64,000 nt of DNA. It comes from Chlamydomonas reinhardtii. Taxonomy: Eukaryota > Chlorophyta > Chlorophyceae > Chlamydomonadales > Chlamydomonadaceae. Every line of letters begins with the position of its first letter. Within the stretch, counting starts at the first letter, position 1. The notes below the pieces were generated by a model that did not search any database, was not told the origin of the DNA, and saw only the letters and a list, made by a program, of their open reading frames with translations. Shown in pieces: positions 12,736 through 23,213 of this stretch. The position numbers were made by a program, and so were the translations under genes. Where the stretch lies: NCBI RefSeq assembly GCF_000002595.2, contig NC_057006.1, positions 558,001 to 622,000 on the forward strand, given 5' to 3'.

Positions 12736-13851
12736 TCACGGCAGGTAGCCGCGGCAGGGCGCCCACTCCAGCCACTGCAGGATACGCAGCTCCAGACTCG
12801 CTAGCTCAGACGCGCTGGTCCGCGACACAGCCGCCAGCACGCGCACCGGCGGCGCGGTGCGGCGGTCCTCCTCTAGCTTCACAGCTAGCCACAGGCAGGC
12901 CGTGGCGCAGGCGCGCGGCAGCGAGGCCGCACCTGAGAAGCTGCCGCCATCGCTGGGGCTGCCGCTGATGGACAGGCGGGCAGGACGCGTCGGCACCAGC
13001 AGCTGGGACGTGCTGGAATCATAGATAGATGTGGCCGCGCCGGCCTGCGGCAAGGCGCCGCCGGTGCACGCGGCGCAATGGCAAGCGGACTGCTGGGGGC
13101 AGCAGGGCGCGCCAGGGCAGGCTGTGCAGCGGCCGCCGCGGGGCTTGAGGTCCACGGTGCGGATGGACTGCAGGATGGTCACCATGCCGCTGCAGCGCTG
13201 CCAGATATGAAGGGCGAGGCGTGCCGTGGAATCCAGGTCGAGCTGCATGGAGCGCGCCGCGCACAACAGGTACTCCTCCGGCCCCAGCTGGGCGAAAACG
13301 GCGGGCTGCGGGCACAGCTGCAGCGCGAGTGCCGGCGGCGTCGCGGCGGCCACAGGACTCGTACTGGCGCCGAGAGGCGCCCATGGCTGGGCGTTGAAGC
13401 TGCGTTGGCTTGTCGAAACCGTCGATCCTGACCCCGTCTGGACAAGGCCGGACTGCTGCGAGGCATGCGGCACGGACGGCGGCTGGCCGTGTAACGCCGA
13501 GGTGTCCGTGCAGCAGTCTAGATACGCATATCGAGGACGCTGGTTGGTGAGTGCCGCTGTTAGCTCAGGGGACCGAGTCCGTTTATCCCCCCCGTGACAT
13601 CCTGGTGGCCGCAGCGGGAAGCGGTCGTCATGGTGGCGCCATGAACCCGTAGTCGTCACGGCCGCAGATTCCAATTCGTAATCAGCAACGTCACCAGCAG
13701 GACTAGTCACGAGCTGGACATGCTCAGTGGCCCGGTAGCAGGTGGCGTTTCCGGTCGCGCAGGCACTAACACTCGATTGCGTCGGTTGACGAGCAGGTTG
13801 CGCCAGTTCAGGCGCTGCGGCCCAAGCGCCGGTCGCTGGAAATAAAGCCAT
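12736..13851 (-). CDS. Cyclin-box-like protein, single exon
   Basis: An uninterrupted frame of 371 aa starting MALFPATGAW; the preceding in-frame codon is TTG, so this is the first ATG. The N-terminal ~160 residues are low complexity. From about residue 200, LDSTARLALHIWQRC resembles an early cyclin-box helix. Near the C-terminus, ACATACLWLAVKLEED matches the cyclin 'ACL.LA.K.EE' helix and SLELRILQWLEWAPCRGYLP matches the helix leading to the 'L.W....P' turn. Between them is a Cys-rich insert (TACPGAPCCPQQSACHCAAC). Only the first cyclin lobe is present and the usual MRAIL-type motif is not clear. It could be a divergent cyclin or a degenerate copy. No CDK partner can be inferred. TGTAA follows at 12554. 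Confidence 0.55.
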   Translation of the reverse strand: MALFPATGAWAAAPELAQPARQPTQSSVSACATGNATCYRATEHVQLVTSPAGDVADYELESAAVTTTGSWRHHDDRFPLRPPGCHGGDKRTRSPELTAALTNQRPRYAYLDCCTDTSALHGQPPSVPHASQQSGLVQTGSGSTVSTSQRSFNAQPWAPLGASTSPVAAATPPALALQLCPQPAVFAQLGPEEYLLCAARSMQLDLDSTARLALHIWQRCSGMVTILQSIRTVDLKPRGGRCTACPGAPCCPQQSACHCAACTGGALPQAGAATSIYDSSTSQLLVPTRPARLSISGSPSDGGSFSGAASLPRACATACLWLAVKLEEDRRTAPPVRVLAAVSRTSASELASLELRILQWLEWAPCRGYLP

Positions 13852-15727
13852 CAAGCGTTATACGTAGTCGCGCGTTGGCGCCCGAGCGCACGGGGCAAGG
13901 TTGAAGCGACGCACCAACCGGTGTCACCAAAATCGAGTGTGCCGCAATCGATTTGGAGCTCCTGTATAATCACACATAGCAGCTGTCAGGTTATGGATGT
14001 GTCACTTGTGTTCACCGCGAAAGGTCTGTCACCACCACGACTCATCCGGCCCGACCTCAGGCGCTATGTGAAGGCGTGATGCCCACAGCCACCACATTGC
14101 CCCAAACCCGCCTATTATACCGCTGATATAGCTCAAGACAGCAGGCGCGATGTGAGAAGTACAAGTAAGGGCAATTGCCCCGCCTCACCTGACGACTCAA
14201 CAGCCGCACAGATGTTTTGTAGCAATTGAGCGGTTAATAAATAAGGCAGAGCATGCGTGTGGCAGAAACAGCAGCTCAAAGCGCAGGTAGTGCCCGAAGA
14301 GCCACTTCACGGAAACTCAGACTCAGCAAGCGAAGAAGCTGACTTCCAAGTCGATGTCTGTGTTATGTGTAGCTCTGAACTGGAATAGGCCACTAGCGGG
14401 TCACTGCCGGGGAGGGGGCCGTACGACTCGGATGTCGCTGCAGAGGCTGCGTCACCTGCAGAGCACTCCACGAGCCTTATAAGCAACTTGATAGCGTCTT
14501 GCTAATGCAGGCTGGATGCGCAGGGGGCAAGCGCGAATCCTGAAACACTTGTGTCAGTCGACGGGCGAGTTGGTCTCCGCTGAGAAGATTTATTACCGTT
14601 GTTGGGAAATCAAGTTTGTGTTGTGTATAAGTGCGTGCTATGCATGACTGAGCACAAAATCCATGGAAACGCCGCATCTAGAAAACGACGACGAAAAACG
14701 GTTCGTGTGCGGAGCCGCGACTCCCGCGCCGGTGGCTTGCGCGGCCGCGGCAACCTTAAAGATAATTATCCGACTCAACCTAAAGGCTCAGATGCACTGA
14801 CAGGTTTTCGAGAACCAGTTTCGCAGCATACGGTTTTGCGCTTCGTAAGCACTGCGCTTTTCGGTGTTGAACTCCGAATTCGACACCGACGAGTGTGCCT
14901 TATTTAAACACATTATGGAGTGGCATGCTTTGGACTTTTGTGCAGACTCATTCAACGACTTCTTTGCTATGTCATGCCGTTATGACTTGTTTGGCGACGA
15001 TGGGCCCACACGGATCCTTAATTTCGGCAGTGCAAGTGCCCAGGGCATTCAGATGACAAGTAAACCTATACGTGGAGACGCCTGTGCAGGGATGCAACTG
15101 GGTGCACCATTGAACCGTGCCAGCGCAAGACTCGGCAAGCTGGTTTGCAAGCATGGAATGGCGTTTCCGAAGCTGTAAGGTTTAAGAGTTACGACCGCAA
15201 CATTGAGCCTCCATCAAGAGGTATTGCGCACGGGGTGTCAATGACAGGGCATCGTTCCAGATTACATGCTGCGTGTTGCCCAGGCCCAGGCCCGACAGCC
15301 CCCTGGATGCATCAGAGTACTCAATCAGCACGCCGGGAGGCATAGTTATGCACAACCAACACTGGGAGGCCCCCGAGTCAACTTCCGTATATATGTGAAG
15401 TGAACATGCTCACAGTGAGGGCCTCCGCTGCGAAGTCGAGCGGTGCCCATCTTTGCCTCAAACCCAAGCAAGTTTGACCGCCAGCACATGTAGCAGGTCC
15501 CAAACAGGGCCCAAATATGTATGGCGATCCCTTCGTGGATTTGCGGGACTGGACGTGCTGCGCTATCCCGCCTGGTGTTGTGGATGCGCGGCGTGCTGCT
15601 GGGAGGATGATGGCATGCATGAGGGTGGAGGAGCTGGGCCACACCTGCACCTGCCCTTCCTCCGCACCGTGTCAGGCACCGTCCAGCACCTCCAGCGGCG
15701 GCACGCACCGCGACACGGTGGCGGAGC
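13852..15727. other. Intergenic, no gene seen
   Basis: Between the cyclin-like start and the TRAIP-like stop. It should contain the cyclin-like promoter and TRAIP 3' UTR. AT-richer than coding DNA; its frames (for example 14864-15178, +) lack codon bias. Confidence 0.5.
15262..15266 (-). terminator. Candidate poly(A) signal TGTAA
   Basis: TGTAA on the minus strand about 460 nt beyond the TRAIP-like stop; no closer match was noticed. Confidence 0.35.
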
Positions 15728-18700
15728 TTAGCGCGGGCCGGGGCCTGCTGGGACTACTCGCTTCAGGAAGGCGTCAATGCGGCCCGCGGCACCCACGCCC
15801 TGCCGCCCCGCAGCGCCAGCAGCCCCGCTGCCCTTGCCACCACCCTTGCCGCCCTTCGTGCCGCTGGACTTGCTCTGCAGCTGCATTGCAGGGAAGAGCG
15901 CAAGGGCATGAGAGCAGCGGCGTCGGGCACTGTTCCTGCTCGATAGGAATGCTGTGGATGAAGCTTCTGCCCGCTAGTCGCGCGCCAGGTAACAGCAGGC
16001 ATGCTTCTGCTGTGTACGGGGCCAAAGTCTGTGCGCGTGCGCTAAATGCCCACCTGGTCCATTGCGAATGAGGACGTGAGCGGGAAGCGTGTGGTGCCGC
16101 CCCGGCCGTCCGGGCCCTCGCCGATGAGCCTGCTGCCCCCAAAGATACCCAAACCCGCAGCCTGTACCAGGGGCGCGCCGCAACACAAGTTGATTACGAG
16201 CGACGCGCATACCGTCCACTATGTTACCAACACCGTGCACTGCGCAGTACGGCGATCATCGTAACCCGCGACTGGCACTAACCTTTTTGGCGAACGAAGG
16301 CACTGTGGAGGCCGCCCCCGCCGTCGCAGCCGTACCGGCTGCACCTGTGGCGACGGCTTTGCCGCCAGCCGCTCTGCTGCCGCCTCCAACGCCGCCTCCT
16401 CCGCTTCCGCCTCCTCCTCCTCCGCCTCCTCCGCCACCGGCGAACAGCCCGCACACCGCCCTGGGCAGCGCTGGCACTGGGTCGCCGCAGTCATTATCAC
16501 CGAGCAGGATGGGGTCCTCCTCAGCGCCCACCACCGCACCTGCCTGCGCCACCACCTGCTTTATACCCGCTCCAGCGCCCCAGGGCCCCTGGCCTGGTTG
16601 CATCTCCTGCCCTGCCTCTTTCTCCTCCTCCTCCTGCTCCTCCTCCTCCTCCTCCTCCTCTTCGCCACAGAAGTCCGCAAGGGTGGCCAAGCCTTCGTCG
16701 CCGTCGTCGTCGTCGTCGTCTTCCCCGCTGCCGCCGGCTCTGCCGCCTGCGCATGCACCGCGCTTCGGCGCCCACGCCTTCTGGGCTTCCATCTGAGCCA
16801 GGAGCAATTTCGCCTGCTCCTTATCGCCCAGCAGGTGCACACCGCCGTCGCCGCCGCCACCGCTCTGGCCCGGCGCCATCGCCTCGGCAGCGGCAGCGGC
16901 CCCTGCTGCCTGCTGTTGAGGCTGTTGCCACGCGGCGGAAGAGCGGGAGGCCACTTGCGGCTTGCCGGCGGTCGGCTCAGCGAGGTGCTGCTGCCGCGGC
17001 GCCGCAGATGGCGGAAAGGCAGCGGGACGCGCGCGCGGGCCATGCTGCTGCTGTGGCTGCTGGAGTTGCCTCGGTGGCGCGGCGAGGGCCGCGGGCTGTG
17101 TGGGCACGGGCGTCAGCGACTGCGACCCGCTGCCCTGCCGCTGCGCCTCCGCCAGCTGCGCCTGCAGCTCATGCAGCTTGTACTGCAAGAGGCGGACCCG
17201 GTCATGCCGAGCACAGACACACCTTGCTGTGAGCCACAACCAGGACGGAGGCTATCCTACTTTATCTCCAGCCCATTTTGCGTTGCAACGTCCATCCACC
17301 AACATCCCCATCCACTGGTGCCGCCCGCTCCCGTCCGCTCCCGCCAGCTCACCTCCAGCTGCATGAGCTCGCGGCGCCGCCTGTCCAGCTCGGCGTCCCG
17401 CTCCTGCGGTTGGGGCGGTCCCACGTGTGCAGATGCAGTTGTCCAGTGGTGACAGGTCAGCTGGGTTAGGTGGCTAGATTAGACTGAAAGGTTGCAATTG
17501 GCAAAACCCGCGCACGCAGCACCGCCAAAATACGTGCCGGCTGCGACCGACACACATGCGTGTGATAAACGTGCCTTTCCCACATGCACCCGATGCCCTT
17601 ATGCACCCACCCACAGACACACGCTCGGTCACCTTGACTCGCTCCTCTCCCGCCAGCCGCTCCGCCGCCGCCCGCGTCTCCGTCTCCAGCCGCCCCTTGG
17701 CCACCGCCTCCTGCAGCCGCCGCGCCTCCTCCAGCGCCCGGTTGCGCTCTTCAACCTGCGTACATGTGTGTGGTAGGGAGGCAAGGGTGACGCCTAACGT
17801 GTGTGTGTGTGGGTGCTGTGGGTGCGCATGTGTGTTTTTGTAAACGTGTGTCAAGGAATGCACAAAACGAGAGGGTCGAGACCATGCGTTCACATTTAAT
17901 TTAACAGATACCCGCGGGCCCGGCCTTGTTTTGTGCGCGTGTGTAAGCGAAGCAAGTGCACAGGCAACGCGGACTTCGCGGCGCCACCCGCCGATTCCCC
18001 TGGACAAACATGAAGTGCAATTAATACGATGTACATAAACTCCGCCTGCACTTACCGTTATCGAGTACACTTGGGCCCAGCTGACCTGCGCGTGACAAAC
18101 ATAATGCGAGTGCCATAACTGTGTGTGTAATCTTCGTATGTCTTCATCATGACAGCGTCGAAGTCCCTGTAGGAGCTATCCGACCCGCCTGCTCCTGCTT
18201 TGCATGCATCAAACCCCAGACCCTCTTCCCACCTCCACCCTCGTCGGACACAACCCGCATGACTGGACCAGCTTTACGGGTTAGGGCGCATAACCACCGA
18301 CCGCCCCCCTGCCCACGGGCACACACGCTCCCACCCCACTCGCCTTGTCGTCTCCCGCCAGCTCCATCAGCTCCGCGGCGGTGGGCGGCGCGGTCCCCAG
18401 CCGCGCCCGGCAGTTGGCGGCCTCGCGGCGCGCGCGCATGAGGTGCTGGTCCTTGTCTCCCAGGTCACTGCGCAGCTTGGCCTAGGGGTGGGGGCGTGGC
18501 GTTGGAGGATGGGCATATACTCAGGAAGGGACTGCAGTGCTACCAGCACGCAGTCCGAGAGGGTGTGTGGAGCGAGTGAGTCAGAGGGCGAGTGAACGTG
18601 CACGAAGAAGGCTGCAGTTGAGACGATTCCGGGAGCACGTTGGCCGTTGGAGATCGCGTCAGGGAACCCGGCTCAGGCAGGGAACCTGCATCATCAAGGC

Positions 18701-20382
18701 TATGGCTGCCTCTGATGCCTGCGGCACCTCCCCAGCCCCGGGCATGCCCGGCCACAACTCCCGCTTGCCCACGCGTCTACCCCCTCCACGGCCTGCCCCA
18801 CCCGCCCACGCCGCCGCGGCCGCCGCCACCCCGCCACCCACCAACTCCATGCGCAGCCCCTGCAGGCTCTTGGCCCGGGCCGCCGCCTCCTCCTCCAGCC
18901 ACTTGACGCGCGCCTCCAGCCGGGTGCGCTCCGACTCCAGCCTGGGGTGCGGCGGAGGCGTGTGTGCGAGAGGGTGGACCGCCAGGTGAAGGGTCGACGG
19001 CTACGTCGACAGCATTTGGGTACGGTCACATCCATGTCATATACAATACCCCAGTGCACACGCGGCTCGGCCGACTGTGTGGCACTAGGCTGCCAGACCC
19101 TCCCCCCTCCCGACACCGGTGGCCTTGTGCGGAGCGGGTGCCTGCACTACCAACTTCCGACGGCCACAACCACACGACTGAGACCGAAGGTTATTGCTGG
19201 CGCGCTCGTCTCGCATTCCTGAGCCTGGATCGGTCTTCATGTGATGATCGGACATTATGGATAGGCTGGGCCATACAACCCCGTCCCGCCCCACCTGGCC
19301 GCGGCCAGCTTGTGCTCGTGCTCAAGTGCAGCCAGCCGCTGCTTGCGCCGCTCCGCCTTCTCCTGCATGTGCGCAGTGCGCATAGTGTGGACGGGGCGCC
19401 AGGTAAATGCTGGGCTGGGTTGGTCGGCAGTTGACCCCTCTAGGTCGCTCCAAGCAGGAGCAGCTGCGAACACACACAGTGTCCCATCATGCTTTGTGAG
19501 CACTCACATGCGCACATATCTTACACATATAAGCGCGCGTGCACACACGCACACGCGCACTGTCCTGTGTAATACGCTTCCTGGTGCTTTCCAGCAAACA
19601 CACAAACCCACAGTCCCAGCCACCCATTGCGGTCTGGGCCACACCCACCAGCGCGCGGGACGTCTCCTCCACTTGCAGCACCAGTGTGCGCTCCAGCTCC
19701 GCACCCCGCTGCCGCTCCTCGTCCAGAGCCTCGCGCAGTCGCTCCGCCCGCTGTTTTGCCGCCGCAAGCACCGCCGCATCCACACCGGGCTCGCCGCCGG
19801 CGGCCGCCGCGCCCCCACCTACACCTCCAGGCAGCGGCGACGCGCCGCCAGCCCCTCCCCGGTGTTTTAGATGAAAGAGCTTGATTGGCTTGCCCGTTTG
19901 GCACGGGCACTTTATCTTTGTGCCTGCCACCTTCGCGGGTTGCTGCATTGGTTCATTGTTACACAGGATGTGTGGGGCTGGCTTGCTGTTACTGGTGTAT
20001 TGAGCGGGAGGCATACGGCAGGAGTGGATAGGGAATGCTCAAATAAATGCTTGCCATGCGCAACGCAGCTGCTGTGCCTTACCCGGCAAGTTGGGCATTC
20101 CTTCTTGTGTTGCAAAGCGCGTGCGAGGCACTGCGACAGCAACATGGGGTTAAGGGTGTATCAGCTGCGACCTGTGAGGCGGTGGCTGACCCAAAGGAGG
20201 GGCCGCAGCGCGCGCGGCACCCGGTGGACACAAGTATGAGCCGGTTGCCTCCAAGTTCAGGCCATCGCATTTACCTCCTCATGGTAGACGTGCCCACACC
20301 ACAGAGTCGCGTACACGCCTTGCGCCGATTCGCCATAACAAATCGGGCACTGCAGCTCCAAAGCTTCGCCATCGCCTTGCAT
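15728..20382 (-). CDS. TRAIP-like: TRAIP/NOPO-type RING E3 ubiquitin ligase
   Basis: Twelve exons, all in phase, give about 706 aa: 20275-20382, 20083-20130, 19649-19942, 19295-19362, 18842-18941, 18344-18481, 18056-18085, 17633-17755, 17353-17403, 16283-17182, 16054-16161 and 15728-15880. The N-terminal RING-H2 is CPIC ... CGHVYHEEC ... CPTCR (residues 12-52), followed by an IKLFHLKH segment, as in TRAIP. Next are about 300 residues of charged coiled coil (for example VEERNRALEEARRLQEAV), a low-complexity Ala/Gln/acidic region with a long Glu run, and the conserved block AAGLGIFGGSRL. The last residues contain GRIDAFLKR, at the place where animal TRAIP has its PCNA-binding PIP box. TRAIP ubiquitylates the replicative helicase and protein-DNA crosslinks at stalled forks. 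The intron after exon 6 appears to use a GC donor (AAG/GCGAGT). Exon 3's donor is the best in-frame choice, not certain. Confidence 0.85.
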
Positions 20383-21056
20383 GATGCTGCCTAACCGTCC
20401 TGGCTGCTAGATTATCTAGTTCACATTCTGATTTGCATTACCATAACATTCAGCGCTCATAAAAGTTCATCAACGTGAGCGAGGCAGACAAAGAGACAGC
20501 TGCCGAAGGAAAGCTCGATCCGAGCAAGGTCACGTTCGGGGATAGAGTCACGTTCAGACGTGGCTACCTTGCTTTAAGCAGATTCCTTGCGGGGTGAGGC
20601 AGCGCACAGCCGAATTCTGACCCATCGTGTTGACACGCCCCAGCACGCCCCATGAGCGCCCTGTCGCTCCCCTGGCCGTCCCCCTGGCCCCTCCTTCCCC
20701 CCGCACCCCTGTCCGTCCACTACCCCATGGTGGATTTGAGTTGAGAGCAACAGCGTAGCTAAGCGATATTACCCGGCCGGGGCCCTGGCAGCCTCGGGCC
20801 GCGACCCCAACAATTCAGTCAACACGTTTGAATAAGCGTCACGATTATGTACAAGCTTTGGAGAGATGCAGTTCGCGCGATGAAGTTTGGTGGGCGACGG
20901 TCGACGCCAATCGTGTTTCGCGGACGCCCAGTCGGCAGTCGCCCACGCCCACGGAGCCGAGTACAAAAAGATCGAGTGCCACTTGTTCTACACAGCATTC
21001 GCAATCCTTCTTCTGTCCCTGAGCCGTTTGGGCCCACCTCGCGACCCCAACACAAA
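20383..21056. promoter_or_regulatory. Divergent promoter region
   Basis: 674 bp between the start codons of two genes read away from each other (TRAIP-like leftward, plastid protein rightward). Both promoters and 5' UTRs must lie here or overlap it. I can assign no clear TATA box or known element. Confidence 0.4.
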
Positions 21057-23213
21057 ATGCTCGCGCACCGCGCCACCGTTTCCAGCCGCGTTGCTGCTCC
21101 GTCCTCTCGGAGGGCTGCACTGGTAGTCAAGGCGCAGTCGCTGGACAGCAGCACTGGTGCGTCTTCCGAACTTGGCTTCGGCTGATTCTGACCGTCACTG
21201 GGGTTTCGGGGCTCCTTTTGAGCTTTCTCTTCCGAATTATGTGATGTACTTGCGTTGGTTACTGCCCCTGCTCTGCGGCTTGGGCGCAAGTCAAACCGGT
21301 CGTGTGGCCTCGTAGCTCCTAGGCGCGCGCACTGTTTGTTTTGTGCTTCGCCGCCTCGATCTTCACTTAGTCACTGGTATAAACGAGGGTTGCGGAACAG
21401 GTCAGCTGTCGACGGCCAGGCATAGCGCTGGCGAGACATGTCGCGGTCTGCAGGATGAAAGGCCGATGTATTGGAGCAAGTGCTGACATTGTGTTGTAAG
21501 ATGCCTAAGAAGCAGCCGCTTCGCCGGCTGTGGCAGCACTGTCAACGAGAAGGCGCGACTCCCGGGTCCCTTCAGCACCCTGGTGTCACGGCAACCCTCC
21601 CATTCGAACGCCCCTGCTCGCAGTTGGCACCAAGGTGGAGCGCTGGCTGAAGACGCCCTTCGATATCCTCACCTTCGGCCCCCGCGTTGGTGCCGGCGCG
21701 TTGCTGTCCGTGCCTGAGCGCCTGCAGACCCTGTGAGTGGGATGGGTGCGGGACGGTGCGGGGGGGGATGGCGTGGTTGCCTCAGCTGAGTATGCTGTAA
21801 TGCAACGGTGATATGTTGCCCTGCGGGGGGTGCGCGGGGAGCACATATATGCAGGGAGGCAGCTGCGAACGGCGGGCCCATGTCTGGTTGCCCGGCAGCG
21901 TGCATGTTCACAGGCGCCGGTGTCGGCGGGACCGGGACTAATTGCTAGCACCCACACCCGCGTGTTGTGCCGGCAGCCCTGACACCTTCCGATGCCTTCC
22001 TTCCTGCTTGCAGGCAAAGCGATGTGGAGAAGGCCATTGAGCTGCTGCAGGACCCTCGGCCGCTGGAGGAGAAGCAGGCTGTGGTCCTGAAGGTGAGACG
22101 CTGGGGCCACGCCGTGCAGCGCACACCGCTCCCAGCCCGCCGCGCGTAGCGCGCAGCCCCCCCCCCCCCTCCCCCAGCACTGCGCCTCCTAATGTTGCTG
22201 GTCCTCTGTGTAGAACGACAACAAAAGGACTCTCACTCGCATCAACAACCCTGTCTCAAACACTCCTCCTCGTTCACTGCATGCACGCCGCAGGAGGTGG
22301 AGGACACGCTGGTTGAGTTCCTGGAGAAAGGCGCCACCGTGGAGAGCGACGTGCTGGCCAACGTCAAGACCATCCTGCCGCCCGAGGCCGCCACGCTGCT
22401 CAACGAGCTCATCCCCGAGCCGCCCAACAAGAGCCACGGCCCCAACGTGGTGCCGGTGGAGCCGCTGGACGTCACCGCGGCCCCCGCCGCGCCCGCCGTC
22501 ACCTACTACCAGGCCGACGTCGTCGCCAACCAGATCGGTGAGCGCGCGCCGCCGGAGCGTGGGCCGGTCGTCCGGTGTCGGCAGTTGCAGTTGGCTTCGA
22601 GAGGACGGCTGCAACCTTGCAGGACTTGCAATCGGATGTGTGGGGCTCCAGGCTGCGTGTTACTCGCAGTTCAACCTACACCCGCACACTGATCTTACAC
22701 TCGCTTTGCCATTTCCAATCGTGTGTGTTCTTTGGCCCCGCACGCGCAGCCTCGGAGATGACTGAGATCAAGAACGCGGTGTCCGGCCTGAAGTCGGCCC
22801 TGGACGCGGTGCGCACCAACATCGACCCCGCCTCCACCAACATCCTGCGCCTCAACCTGCGCGAGGCGCGCGACCAGCTGTCGCGCCGCGTGGCCGAGGT
22901 GTCGCCCGCAACCGAGGCCGACCCCTCCATCGCCGCAGCCACTCGCGAGGCCCGCATCCTGCTGGTGCGTTGGCGACAGCGGTCAGGGAGGGAAGGCGCG
23001 GGTGCAAAGGGCCGCCAAAGGCGACAGAAAGGGTGCTTAACAGGGGGTGGGGCTCCGTTCATGGCTGGGCGCAAGGCTGGGGCCGCTTGGGATTCCGGGA
23101 AACTGCGTAACGGCAGCGATTGAGACGCTGACACTGTGCCCTCGGCGGTTCGCTGCCATGCACACATGCGTGCAGGAGGAGGTGGACTCGTCTTTCTTCT
23201 CTTCCTCGGCGTA
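21057..23213 (+). CDS. Chloroplast-targeted protein of unknown function
   Basis: Six exons in phase give 261 aa: 21057-21156, 21624-21732, 22014-22092, 22294-22537, 22750-22964 and 23175-23213. Residues 1-26 (MLAHRATVSSRVAAPSSRRA, then LVVKA) form a typical algal transit peptide, Arg/Ser/Ala-rich with a V-x-A-type cleavage site. The mature part starts with VERWLKTPFDILTFGPRVGA, then a charged helix (SDVEKAIELLQDPRPLEEKQ). After EVEDTLVEFLEKGATVESD comes a Pro/Ala linker and another helical domain (SEMTEIKNAVSGLKSALDAV), ending EEVDSSFFSSSA. No catalytic motif or membrane segment is obvious. The mix of helices and short linkers suggests a soluble or peripheral structural or assembly protein, which is inference only. 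Codon use is strongly biased, suggesting good expression. Confidence 0.8.

Noticed and set aside
17795-17850. GT-rich runs that might suggest telomere-like or Z-DNA elements
   Set aside because: Simple GT microsatellites are common in algal introns; no telomeric unit is present.
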